Notes under the pieces: model-generated
What the model was told of the DNA's origin: nothing
Seen by the model: only the letters and a program-made list of their open reading frames with translations
Databases searched by the model: none
Translations under genes and position numbers: made by a program
DNA from: CAIQPS01 sp964631965
Lineage (GTDB): Bacteria > Actinomycetota > Thermoleophilia > RBG-16-64-13
Assembly (NCBI GenBank): GCA_964631965.1
Contig: CAZWAR010000020.1
Coordinates: 1 to 32,692, forward strand
Direction: 5' to 3'
Length of the DNA: 32,692 nt
Shown here: positions 23,861 to 31,037 of the stretch, in pieces
How positions within the stretch are numbered: position 1 is the stretch's first letter
Layout of the letters: each line of letters opens with the position of its first letter

Positions 23861-25044
23861 CGTGGATCGTCCTCGAACAGGTCGTCGCCCAGTTCGTTCC
23901 CCGGTGGGAGATGACCGTGCTCCTGGGCAAACCGGGCAAGGAGTTCGCTCTCCCGCAGAGTGAAGAGCTCCGCTGGCTCGAACCAGAATAGCCTGGCCGA
24001 TCGGGCGGGGGCGTCCGTGAGGGCGATCGTGAGCCCGCGAGAGAGGTCGGCCACTCCCCCGATGCGCAGAACATGTCCGGCCTCGTCGGCCAACTGGAAG
24101 ACGCCCGAGACCTTTGGTACTGCCTGCAGTTCCTCCTTGGACAGCAGCCGCCACGAGTCGGGCGGGAGAACCGGCGCGGCCAACTCGCTCGTCTTCCGCC
24201 TCCCCTCCAGCCAGCGAGCCCCGGATGCACCGGGCGCGGTGATCGCCCCGGTGGGACAGACCATGACGCACTGCCCGCAGAATGTGCAACCGGAAGCCCG
24301 AAGAGTTGCCTTGACCGGTACCGCCCGGCAGGAGTCGCCCGTCTCCCGGGGAGCACTTTGAGGCACGCCTACCCCACCGCCCTCCGATGGCTCGAGAATG
24401 TGCTCCATGTGCAAGGCCTTGCCGGCCGCATCTGAATGCGTGCATACGAGGACGCACCGCCCGCAGCCGATGCACAGCCCCGGTTCCCTGCGGATACGTC
24501 CCTCCGTGTGCGCGTCGCGGTCGACGGCCACCGGCCGGCGTCGCAGCTCCAGATCCGGATCGAGGTACGCGACGAGCTTCTCCAGCTCGCATCGCCCCAA
24601 CTGAGCGCAGCAGCGCGCCTCTACGGGATAGCCGAACCTGCACTCGTCGCGGCTGCAGCCGTCCCTATCCGGGCAGCTCAGGCAGATGTGGGGATGGCGC
24701 TCGAGGATGGTGGCCGCCAGCCGAAGACGCTGAGCCCTCAGTTCCGAGCTCGAGGTGGTCACGCTCATGCCCGGCCGGATCGACGTGGAGCAGGCCAGGA
24801 CGAGAGTCCCCTCCTGGCCTTCGGTGGGCATGGCCACTTCCACCATGCACAGGCCACAGGACAACCCCAGCTCGCAGGAGCAGCCGATACCCGGGTAGGA
24901 GCACAGCCGGGGGACGTACCGCCCCGCTCGGTCGCAGGTCTCGAGGATGCTCACCCCCCCGGGGACATCCACGACGACTCCGTCGACCCGCACCTCCAAA
25001 GCAGTCCTACCAGCTGTGACGGAGAGCGCCGCCCGGGCAGGCAT
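23857..25044 (-). CDS. NuoG/HydA-like multi-cluster iron-sulfur protein with C-terminal GIY-YIG-like domain
   Basis: A 395-residue soluble electron carrier. From the N-terminus it has a [2Fe-2S] domain with likely ligands C48, C63, C66 and C85 (LCSYPG, SCGLCMVEV, ACSTSIRPG), and a His-Cys motif H-x3-C-x2-C-x5-C (HPHICLSCPDRDGC), as in NuoG and [FeFe]-hydrogenase N-termini. Two [4Fe-4S] motifs follow (CIGCGRCVLVC and CTFCGQCVMVC). No hydrogenase or molybdopterin domain follows. Instead about 100 residues (VSGVFQLADEAGHVLRIGG, then ESELLARF, HLPPGN) recall a degenerate GIY-YIG fold. It overlaps the ferredoxin gene by 38 nt if ATG 25044 is used; an upstream start exists but would overlap far more. 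It probably exchanges electrons with the ferredoxin and activases. Confidence 0.82.
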   Translation of the reverse strand: MPARAALSVTAGRTALEVRVDGVVVDVPGGVSILETCDRAGRYVPRLCSYPGIGCSCELGLSCGLCMVEVAMPTEGQEGTLVLACSTSIRPGMSVTTSSSELRAQRLRLAATILERHPHICLSCPDRDGCSRDECRFGYPVEARCCAQLGRCELEKLVAYLDPDLELRRRPVAVDRDAHTEGRIRREPGLCIGCGRCVLVCTHSDAAGKALHMEHILEPSEGGGVGVPQSAPRETGDSCRAVPVKATLRASGCTFCGQCVMVCPTGAITAPGASGARWLEGRRKTSELAAPVLPPDSWRLLSKEELQAVPKVSGVFQLADEAGHVLRIGGVADLSRGLTIALTDAPARSARLFWFEPAELFTLRESELLARFAQEHGHLPPGNELGDDLFEDDPR

Positions 25045-25300
25045 CCGTACAGGGGAGTCTCCGGGCCGTACCGCCCGACCCGTTCTGTCCTTTGCAGAGC
25101 GAGCAGAGCTCGCGCAGTCGTTTGCGAGCATTCTCGGCGACCGTGGCGACGAGATCGTCGTAGTCATCCATCTCGATAGCGAGCACGGATCCCGGGCAGG
25201 CCTTCATGCACCCGTGTTCCACACACTCCACGCAGACGTCGGTGTCGATGGTGATGTAGTAGAAGCCGGAGCCGTCTTCGTATCCGTAGTTGGCGATCAT
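25007..25300 (-). CDS. Two-cluster ferredoxin with atypical cysteine spacing
   Basis: A 97-residue ferredoxin. Eight cysteines fall in two sets: C23-x2-C26-x4-C31-x3-C35-P and C66-x2-C69-x14-C84-x3-C88-P. Both depart from the common CxxCxxCxxxCP spacing, with a 2-residue and a 12-residue enlargement. A short helix (VAENARKRLRELCSLC) links them. Longer spacing, known from Alvin-type ferredoxins used with benzoyl-CoA reductases, tends to go with very negative potentials. ATG 25300 overlaps the stop of the BcrA-like ATPase (ATGA), so it is coupled to it. It is the likely bridge between the 2-oxoacid oxidoreductase and the activase pair. Confidence 0.82.
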   Translation of the reverse strand: MIANYGYEDGSGFYYITIDTDVCVECVEHGCMKACPGSVLAIEMDDYDDLVATVAENARKRLRELCSLCKGQNGSGGTARRLPCTDACPGGALRHSW

Positions 25301-26310
25301 CGTCCGGCCGCCTCTTTAGCCTCGCTGGCGGGGCCGGGAGCGGCGCCCGCTGCAGAACTACCGTTGTCGGCCGCACCGGCGACCGTCGCGCCCCCACCGC
25401 CGGCGTGGGCGCCCCCGGTCGCCCCTTCTTTCAAGGCCTTCCGATGGAGCGAATGGGCAAAGAGCGCCGCCCCCAAAGCTCCGGCTATCTGGGGATCCAA
25501 CACCGAATCGGCGGGGAGCTTGATCGCCTCCACCTCGACGAGCCTCTCGATGCGGCGCGTGACCCCGATGTTCTTCCCGATGCCGCCGGTTATGAAGAAC
25601 TCGCGTTCCACCTGCATGCGCATAATGAGGCCGGCCACCCGCTGTGCCATGGCGGCGCAGTATGCGGCGAGCACCTTATTGACGCTCCAGCCGGCCCGCA
25701 GCAGAGCGGTCGCCTCGGACTTGGCAAACACGGTGCAGACGTTGCTGACAGGCGCCGGCTCTTCGTCGATCTCGAACGACCGCCTGCCGATGTCTTCGAT
25801 GGGAACCGACAGCACGTCGGCAATGACCTCCATGCCCCTGCCGGTCCCGGCCGCACACTTGTCGTTCATGATGAAGTTCAACACCTTGCCGCGCTCGTCG
25901 ATGCGGATGACCTTGCAGTCCTGCCCCCCCATGTCGAGGATGGTGCGGACGCCGGAGCCTCCCATGTAGTTGGCACCCCGAGCATGGCAGGCTATCTCGG
26001 TGATGGTCCGCTGGGCGAACGGCACGTTGACCCGGCCGTAGCCGGTACCGACGGCGTAGGAGATGTCATCGAGGGTCAGGCCCAGGGGCTCGGCCGCGCC
26101 ATGGAACGCACGCAGGGCGCTGTCGGGGCTGGACGATCCGGTACGGGTGGAGTGAAAGGCGAGGAGCCTGCCGTCGGACAGAACGACCGCCTGGGAGCTG
26201 ACCGACCCCACGTCGACCCCGACCGTGATGCCTGAAGCACGGCGCCAATCAACATCGGGCGCCTGGTAGGTCTTTTCACTCCATCGCCAGTAGTTCGGGG
26301 TCTCTGCCAT
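25297..26310 (-). CDS. BadF/BcrA-type ATPase (activase subunit with GGQD motif)
   Basis: An ASKHA-fold ATPase of the BadF/BadG/BcrA/BcrD family, 337 residues. ATP-binding parts are GVDVGSVSSQAVVL, the phosphate motif DMGGQDCKVI and ITGGIGKNIGV. The bridging [4Fe-4S] ligands of such activases are present: C152 in NDKCAAGTG and C192 in CTVFAKSE. The full GGQD motif makes it the BcrA/BzdQ-type or HgdC-like partner. Family members hydrolyse ATP to lift an electron onto benzoyl-CoA reductase or a 2-hydroxyacyl-CoA dehydratase. About 40 N-terminal residues precede the fold, and an Ala/Gly-rich tail of about 50 residues follows it. ATG 26310 has no Shine-Dalgarno, but TACACT lies 9 nt upstream, suggesting its own leaderless promoter. 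Confidence 0.88.
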   Translation of the reverse strand: MAETPNYWRWSEKTYQAPDVDWRRASGITVGVDVGSVSSQAVVLSDGRLLAFHSTRTGSSSPDSALRAFHGAAEPLGLTLDDISYAVGTGYGRVNVPFAQRTITEIACHARGANYMGGSGVRTILDMGGQDCKVIRIDERGKVLNFIMNDKCAAGTGRGMEVIADVLSVPIEDIGRRSFEIDEEPAPVSNVCTVFAKSEATALLRAGWSVNKVLAAYCAAMAQRVAGLIMRMQVEREFFITGGIGKNIGVTRRIERLVEVEAIKLPADSVLDPQIAGALGAALFAHSLHRKALKEGATGGAHAGGGGATVAGAADNGSSAAGAAPGPASEAKEAAGR

Positions 26311-26319
26311 CGTCGGGCT

Positions 26320-26325
26320 AGTGTA
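26320..26325 (-). promoter_or_regulatory. Candidate -10 for leaderless start of the BcrA-like ATPase gene
   Basis: TACACT on the minus strand lies 9 nt before ATG 26310, with no Shine-Dalgarno between. The same hexamer with the same 9-nt spacing precedes korA. It falls in the unusually wide 95-nt gap between the two ATPase genes, consistent with an internal promoter. Confidence 0.4.
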
Positions 26326-26405
26326 CTACAGGGGATGCACGGTGCGACCACTGCCCGAGCGCCGCCCCAGGGGTCCGCCGGGAACGGGCCCGACCGACCG
26401 CCCCT

Positions 26406-27188
26406 CTAGCTGGAAACCTGCCCCTCCCAGGCGACGAGCGCCGCCCCCAGCGCACCCAGATATTCGGCGTCCGGCAGTACCTCCACCTCGGCGCCGCCCA
26501 GCGCCTCGGACAGCGACTTCACGAAGCCTGCGTTGAGCGCCGCACCGCCGCCGAGGACCACCGGGTCTTCCACGCCGATGCGCCGGACCATCGCCGACAC
26601 ACGGCTGGCCATGGCGTCGTGGACCGCACGGGCGATATCGGCGGGCGGAGTGTTGGCGTGAATAAGGCTCACCACCTCCGACTCCGCGAACACCGTGCAT
26701 TGAGCGTTCATAGGGATGGCTTGGGTGGAGTCGAGTGAAGAGGAGGCGAAATCCTCGAGGCTCATGTCGAGGGCCCGGCTCATCGCCTCGACGAAGGCCC
26801 CAGCGCCGGCTGCGCATTTCTCGTTGATGGCGAAGTCGATCACCTTGCCCTCCGCGCTCAATCGGATGGCTCGGGCTTCATCGGCACCCACGTCGACCAC
26901 GGTGCGGGCGCCCGGACGAAGGTTCACCGCCCCCCGGCTGTCGGCGGCGACCTCGGTGGGCTGCAGACCGGCGAAGGAGAGCGCTTTGCGCCCGGCGCCG
27001 GTGGCGGCGATGGCGTGGAGCGTGTCCCGCTCGATGCCGGCCACCCGAGCCGCCTCTTGGAGACCCCGCTCGGCGGACTCTTCCTGGTCGAACCCGGAGG
27101 CAACGGTAGCTTTGGCCAGCACCCGCCCCTCCTCCATCAAGACGGCGTGGACGTTCTTGGCCCCGACGTCGATACCGGCAACAATCAT
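26406..27188 (-). CDS. BcrD/BadG-type ATPase (second activase subunit)
   Basis: A 260-residue partner of the same ASKHA family. It begins IVAGIDVGAKNVHAVLM and keeps both cluster cysteines, C125 in NEKCAAGAG and C164 in CTVFAESE, 39 residues apart. Where its neighbour has GGQD this protein has DVGADEARAI, the form I recall for BcrD/BadG. A complete and a degenerate copy side by side are typical of the heterodimeric ATPases of class I benzoyl-CoA reductases; homodimeric dehydratase activators need only one gene. AAGGAG gives a good Shine-Dalgarno for ATG 27188, 18 nt after korC. No reductase subunit accompanies the pair. Confidence 0.86.
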   Translation of the reverse strand: MIVAGIDVGAKNVHAVLMEEGRVLAKATVASGFDQEESAERGLQEAARVAGIERDTLHAIAATGAGRKALSFAGLQPTEVAADSRGAVNLRPGARTVVDVGADEARAIRLSAEGKVIDFAINEKCAAGAGAFVEAMSRALDMSLEDFASSSLDSTQAIPMNAQCTVFAESEVVSLIHANTPPADIARAVHDAMASRVSAMVRRIGVEDPVVLGGGAALNAGFVKSLSEALGGAEVEVLPDAEYLGALGAALVAWEGQVSS

Positions 27189-27206
27189 GCTCGCTCCTTC
27201 GCGGCT

Positions 27207-27929
27207 CTATGGACCTCGGGCTTCAGGAGCCCGATCGGCGCTGCCCCATTCGACAGCGCCCAGCGCCAGTCCGCGGGCCAGAGCCTTCCCGTTGATCTCC
27301 TCCGTACCAGCCGGCACCATCACTAGCACCGCCTTGCGCAGCGACTCGGTGGTGACGACCCCGGTGATGCCCGCCACCGCCCCCAGGGTGAGGATGTTCG
27401 CCGTCTGCTTCCGCCCGGTCTCCTCCAGGGCGAGGCGGGTGAACGGCAACCCGAACTGCTCCCCCCTGAACGGCGGCACCGGCTTCACGTTCTCGGAGTC
27501 GTAGACCAGCACGCCGTCGGAGCGTAGCACGCCGATGTACTCGTCGGCAGCCGCCTGCGACAGTGCCACGAGCAGATCGGCCCGGTCGAGTTCCGGATAG
27601 TCTATCTGCGCGTCGGAGATGATCACGTCGCTGCGGCTGTAGCCGCCCCGAGCCTCGGGACCGTAGGACTGGGTCTGCACCACGAAGCGGTGGTCACGAG
27701 CCCCCGCCATCGCCAGGATGACGCCCATGAGGATCACTCCCTGCCCGCCGCTGCCGCCGAACCGGACCTCGACGAGCGGCCTCTGGGCAAGGAGTCCACG
27801 CCGCTCCGCCGCCGACGCCCGCGCTCGCGCCGCGCGCGCAGCCCTGGCGGCCTTGGCCTCGGCCCGAACCGCCTCCGGGCCGGGGCCTGCGGTCGGCGCA
27901 CCCGAGCCGGCCACTTCGCCGGCGCTCAC
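27207..27929 (-). CDS. korC: 2-oxoacid:ferredoxin oxidoreductase gamma subunit
   Basis: A 240-residue subunit. The family core begins at about residue 53 (VEVRFGGSGGQGVILMGVILAMAG), followed by QTQSYGPEARGGYSRSDVIIS and the late TANILTLGAVAGIT. The first 50 residues are Ala/Arg-rich and not family-like. GTG 27929 overlaps the korB stop (GTGA); a later start before the core is possible. The gamma domain helps form the complex that decarboxylates 2-oxoacids and reduces ferredoxin. Confidence 0.88.
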   Translation of the reverse strand: MSAGEVAGSGAPTAGPGPEAVRAEAKAARAARAARARASAAERRGLLAQRPLVEVRFGGSGGQGVILMGVILAMAGARDHRFVVQTQSYGPEARGGYSRSDVIISDAQIDYPELDRADLLVALSQAAADEYIGVLRSDGVLVYDSENVKPVPPFRGEQFGLPFTRLALEETGRKQTANILTLGAVAGITGVVTTESLRKAVLVMVPAGTEEINGKALARGLALGAVEWGSADRAPEARGP

Positions 27930-29026
27930 TCGCCGCCCTCACAGGGCAGACCGGAGGCGTCACGGGAATCCGGCGCCGGCCGGGGCTCCTCGGCAGTCGG
28001 CGCAACCGTCCCCTCCACAGTCCTGCCCGTTTTCTTGCGTCCCGCGCTGCTCCCGGCCCCAGCCCGCCGCGCACGCGCCGCCGGCCCGGATTCGGAGCCG
28101 GCGACTGCCCGGGCTCTCTCTACGAGGGCCGCGTAACTCGCCTGGAACTCAGGCGCATCCCGGTCCTCGTGCAAGATGCCCGTCACTATGCGGTCACGCA
28201 ATTCCTCGATCGGCATCTTTGCCGCCCGGCTCACGCTCACCGACCGAGCCTTGGTCTCGTCAAGCATCGCAGTGACACCCGCCGGGGGATTGCGCTTGCC
28301 GTACTCGGTCGGGCAGGGTACCACGGCTTCGATGAACGAAAAGCCCTTATGTTGGATGCCCTGCTTGATCATCCGCTCGAGCGGCCGGATGCCGGCCGCG
28401 GTGCCGCGGGCTACGAAACTGGCCCCCGCCGCCACGGCGAGCTCACAGAGATCGAACGGCGGCTCTATCGTCCCATACGGGGCGGTCGTTCCTCGGTCAC
28501 CGGGGTCCATGGTGGGTGACAACTGGCCGCCGGTCATACCGTAGGTCTGGTTGTTGAAGAGGATGCAGGTGATATCGATGTTGCGCCGGCACGCATGGAT
28601 CAGATGGTTCCCGCCGATGGCGGCTCCGTCGCCGTCGCCTGTGAGGACGATCACCGTGAAATCCGGCCGGGCCATCTTGATACCTGTGGCGAAGGCAAGA
28701 GCCCGTCCATGGATAGCGTGAACCGTGCCCAGGTCGATGTAGCCGACGGCCCGGCTCGAGCAGCCGATACCCCCGACGACCACCGTCTTCTCGCGCACCA
28801 ACCCCAAATCGACGACGGCGCGCAGGAGGGCGCCGGTCACGATGCCGATGCCGCAGCCTGGACACCAGATGTGCGGCAGCCGCTCGGCATGCAGGAACTG
28901 CTCGATCTCCAGAGCGTCGGCAGCACACGCATCCAGCCCAGCGGGCGCCGGGCACGCCGCGGCGTCCTCGGATGCGTTCGCGCCGGCGGCCGTGCCGCCC
29001 ATCGTGGTGTCGGCGCCGTCAAACAC
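27926..29026 (-). CDS. korB: 2-oxoacid:ferredoxin oxidoreductase beta subunit (thiamine diphosphate-binding)
   Basis: A 366-residue catalytic subunit that binds thiamine diphosphate and a [4Fe-4S] cluster. Motifs are CPGCGIGIV, GGIGCSSRAVGY, HGRALAFATGIK, the ThDP motif GDGDGAAIGGNHLIHACRRN and NNQTYGMTGGQLSP. These are typical of 2-oxoglutarate (KorB) enzymes, though substrate choice cannot be fixed from sequence. About 40 N-terminal and 65 C-terminal residues are low-complexity (Ala/Gly, then Arg/Ala/Glu/Pro-rich) and exceed the usual length of about 280-300. GTG 29026 overlaps the korA stop by 8 nt and follows GGGGAAG, a good Shine-Dalgarno. Confidence 0.92.
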   Translation of the reverse strand: MFDGADTTMGGTAAGANASEDAAACPAPAGLDACAADALEIEQFLHAERLPHIWCPGCGIGIVTGALLRAVVDLGLVREKTVVVGGIGCSSRAVGYIDLGTVHAIHGRALAFATGIKMARPDFTVIVLTGDGDGAAIGGNHLIHACRRNIDITCILFNNQTYGMTGGQLSPTMDPGDRGTTAPYGTIEPPFDLCELAVAAGASFVARGTAAGIRPLERMIKQGIQHKGFSFIEAVVPCPTEYGKRNPPAGVTAMLDETKARSVSVSRAAKMPIEELRDRIVTGILHEDRDAPEFQASYAALVERARAVAGSESGPAARARRAGAGSSAGRKKTGRTVEGTVAPTAEEPRPAPDSRDASGLPCEGGE

Positions 29027-30197
29027 TCTCGTACTTCCCCACCAACTCGGACACCCGATCGAGGATCTCCCGGGGCGTGATGAGCGTCCCGTCGATCTTC
29101 CCCATACTGATGACCGTGGTCCAGTTCTCCGCCATCTTGCGGACTTCGCGGGCGTACTGCCCCAGGTTCAGTTCCGGAATGAGCATGAACTCCACACGAC
29201 GGGCCACCTTCTGGATGATCTCCACCGGCAGCGGGAACAGCGTGTAGAGGTGGAGCACCTCCACTTGCAGGCCCTCCTTCTCCGCCAGCTTCCAGGCGGC
29301 CCGGGCGCTCCGCGCGCACGACCCGTACGCCACGATGCACACCCGGCCCCTGCCCTCGTTCTTCACGTCGTACAGGCAGAGTTCGTCCCTGTGGTTGCCC
29401 ACTTTGTCGTAAAGTTCCCGGAGGAACTTCTCACTCTTCTGCGGGTCGTTCGTAGGGAACCCGGTCTCGTCGTGAATGAGCCCGGTCACGTGTGGGTTCA
29501 CTTCGGAACCGAGCACATGAGGGGTGTGCACCTCCCGCACCGTATCCGGATGGATGTAGCTGGGGCTGAAATCGAAATCGCCGCTGGTGAGACGGTAGCG
29601 GTCGATGAGTTCCGGAGCGAAGCTCTCCCGCATATGGCCCACCACTTCGTCCGCGAGCAGAGTGACCGGCGTGCGGAACCTCTGGGCAAAGCGGACCGCA
29701 GCCATGGTGAGGCGGTACATGTCGGCGACGTTGGAGGCGGCGAGGACCACCGCGGGATGATCGCCGTGAGTACCCCAGCGGGCCTGCATGACGTCGCCCT
29801 GGGAAGGTGTGGTCGGCCGGCCTGTCGACGGGCCCGCCCGCATCACGTCCACGATGAGAAGCGGCGCTTCCACCATGATGGCGTAGCCGATGGCTTCCTG
29901 CATCAGCGAGAATCCCGGGCCCGAGGTGGCGGTCATGGCCAGTGAGCCCGTCAGCGCTGCCCCTATGCAGGCGCAGATGGATCCTATCTCGTCCTCCATC
30001 TGCAGGAACACTCCACCCACCTTCGGCAACTCGACGGCCATGGCCTCCATGATCTCTGAGCTGGGAGTGATGGGATATCCCGCGAAGAAGCGCACACCGG
30101 CATCGAGAGCTCCGAGGGCGCAGGCCCGGTTCCCCTGGATGAGCATGCTGCTGGGGTCGATCTTCTCGCGGAGCACGTGTGTGTGCCAGCGTTCCAT
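29019..30197 (-). CDS. korA: 2-oxoacid:ferredoxin oxidoreductase alpha subunit
   Basis: A 392-residue subunit, likely for 2-oxoglutarate to succinyl-CoA with reduction of ferredoxin. Motifs are GNRACALGALDAGVRFFAGYPITPSSEIME, LQMEDEIGSI, TATSGPGFSLMQEAIGYA and RAGPSTGRPT-x-PSQGD, with a CoA-side domain ending in LIPELNLGQYAREV. Together with korB and korC it gives an alpha-beta-gamma enzyme; the small ferredoxin-like delta subunit is missing but two Fe-S proteins lie downstream. ATG 30197 has no Shine-Dalgarno; TACACT lies 9 nt upstream, so initiation may be leaderless. Confidence 0.93.
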   Translation of the reverse strand: MERWHTHVLREKIDPSSMLIQGNRACALGALDAGVRFFAGYPITPSSEIMEAMAVELPKVGGVFLQMEDEIGSICACIGAALTGSLAMTATSGPGFSLMQEAIGYAIMVEAPLLIVDVMRAGPSTGRPTTPSQGDVMQARWGTHGDHPAVVLAASNVADMYRLTMAAVRFAQRFRTPVTLLADEVVGHMRESFAPELIDRYRLTSGDFDFSPSYIHPDTVREVHTPHVLGSEVNPHVTGLIHDETGFPTNDPQKSEKFLRELYDKVGNHRDELCLYDVKNEGRGRVCIVAYGSCARSARAAWKLAEKEGLQVEVLHLYTLFPLPVEIIQKVARRVEFMLIPELNLGQYAREVRKMAENWTTVISMGKIDGTLITPREILDRVSELVGKYESV

Positions 30198-30206
30198 CTC
30201 GCTGCG

Positions 30207-30212
30207 AGTGTA
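30207..30212 (-). promoter_or_regulatory. Candidate -10 for leaderless korA
   Basis: TACACT (minus strand) sits 9 nt before ATG 30197. No Shine-Dalgarno lies between and no clear -35 is seen. It would allow kor transcription independent of tetR readthrough. Confidence 0.4.
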
Positions 30213-30255
30213 GCACTGGCAAAGGAGGGGGACTGCGGGCTAGGAGGCGCCTGTC

Positions 30256-30284
30256 GAGAAGCGACTCGTCGCGTGAGGCTTCTC
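30256..30284 (-). terminator. Hairpin between tetR and korA
   Basis: GAGAAGC (30256-30262) and GCTTCTC (30278-30284) are perfect 7-bp arms; inside them GCGA/TCGC can pair as an alternative inner stem. It lies 14 nt after the tetR stop and could separate tetR from the kor operon. There is no U-tract. Confidence 0.4.
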
Positions 30285-30297
30285 TGAGTGCGCGGGG

Positions 30298-30966
30298 CTA
30301 GGACGTGGCCTGTCCTGCCGCCGGCTGCGGATTCTTCAGATAGGCGATGATGACGTCCGCGAGATGCTGCAGGAGCAGTTCCGGCGGAGCCGTCCCTACG
30401 AAAGACCCCACCGCCAGCGAACGCTGTACGTACTCCTCCTGAGCGGCTTGGGCCAACCGAGACGCTACGCGGGCGGCACCCTCAGGGTCGGCGTGCCCGA
30501 TCTCACCCGCATGTCTCATGAGAATCTCCACCTCGAGCGACTCGACGGCCGCCTTGTGCCGGTAGCCCTGCGCACGCAGCACCGGGTCGGTGGCGCCCTG
30601 GACCACGAAGGCCTCGAACAGACGGGCGTCGCCTTCATTGGCGGTCTGCTTGATCTGCAGCAGCCGGCGCACCCCCTCCTCGAGTGAGAGCGAATCCCAA
30701 TCGATCTTGGCCATCTGATTGCGCATGCACGCCTCCTCCCGAGACTGCACCCGGTTCTGGACGGCATGGAGCAGGGCGGTCTTGTCGCCGAAACGAGCGT
30801 AGAGCGTTCCGATCGAGGTGTGAGAGCGCCGGACCACCTCGGCGGTGGTGAGCGCTTCGAACCCCCTGCTCTTGATGAGGGACTCGGCGGCTTTCAGGAT
30901 ACGTTCCTGAGAGTCGCGGCTGCGCTGCTGGCGCGGTTCTTTGACTCCGTGTACGGTTTCGGCCAC
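30298..30966 (-). CDS. TetR-family transcriptional regulator
   Basis: A 222-residue repressor-type protein. The N-terminal helix-turn-helix reads RILKAAESLIKSRGFEALTTAEVVRRSHTSIGTLYARFGDKTALL (about residues 22-68, quoted here only to locate helices: A-x2-L near 27, T40-T41, S51-x-GTLY near 52). The C-terminal helical ligand domain is not assignable. GTG 30966 has no Shine-Dalgarno; TAGAAT lies 6 nt upstream, so it is probably leaderless. It heads the leftward kor-activase block and faces citrate synthase. Two inverted repeats in its upstream region are candidate operators, so autoregulation and control of neighbours are likely. Confidence 0.88.
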   Translation of the reverse strand: MAETVHGVKEPRQQRSRDSQERILKAAESLIKSRGFEALTTAEVVRRSHTSIGTLYARFGDKTALLHAVQNRVQSREEACMRNQMAKIDWDSLSLEEGVRRLLQIKQTANEGDARLFEAFVVQGATDPVLRAQGYRHKAAVESLEVEILMRHAGEIGHADPEGAARVASRLAQAAQEEYVQRSLAVGSFVGTAPPELLLQHLADVIIAYLKNPQPAAGQATS

Positions 30967-30981
30967 CGCCCGATTCTAGCA

Positions 30982-31000
30982 CCAAACGAGCCCGGTTTGG
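30982..31000. promoter_or_regulatory. Candidate TetR operator 1
   Basis: CCAAAC (30982-30987) and GTTTGG (30995-31000) are perfect arms around 7 nt. The repeat lies just upstream of the TAGAAT hexamer (30973-30978, minus strand) that precedes tetR, in the -35/-10 spacer where repressors commonly bind. Confidence 0.5.
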
Positions 31001-31013
31001 AGCCGCTCGACCA

Positions 31014-31037
31014 TAGAATCTAGAATCTATATTCTAG
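31014..31037. promoter_or_regulatory. Candidate TetR operator 2, AT-rich palindrome with a repeated half-site
   Basis: CTAGAAT (31020-31026) and ATTCTAG (31031-31037) are perfect 7-bp arms around CTAT. TAGAATC is also repeated directly at 31014-31020 and 31021-31027, and ATTCTAG recurs at 30973-30979 over the presumed tetR -10. This AT-rich cluster stands out against the local base composition. It may bind TetR or contain promoter elements. Confidence 0.55.

Noticed and set aside
23861..24643. Upstream extension of the phosphodiesterase frame to 461 residues
   Set aside because: The extension lies entirely inside the NuoG-like gene in another frame; the ATGA overlap at 23857-23860 marks the real start.
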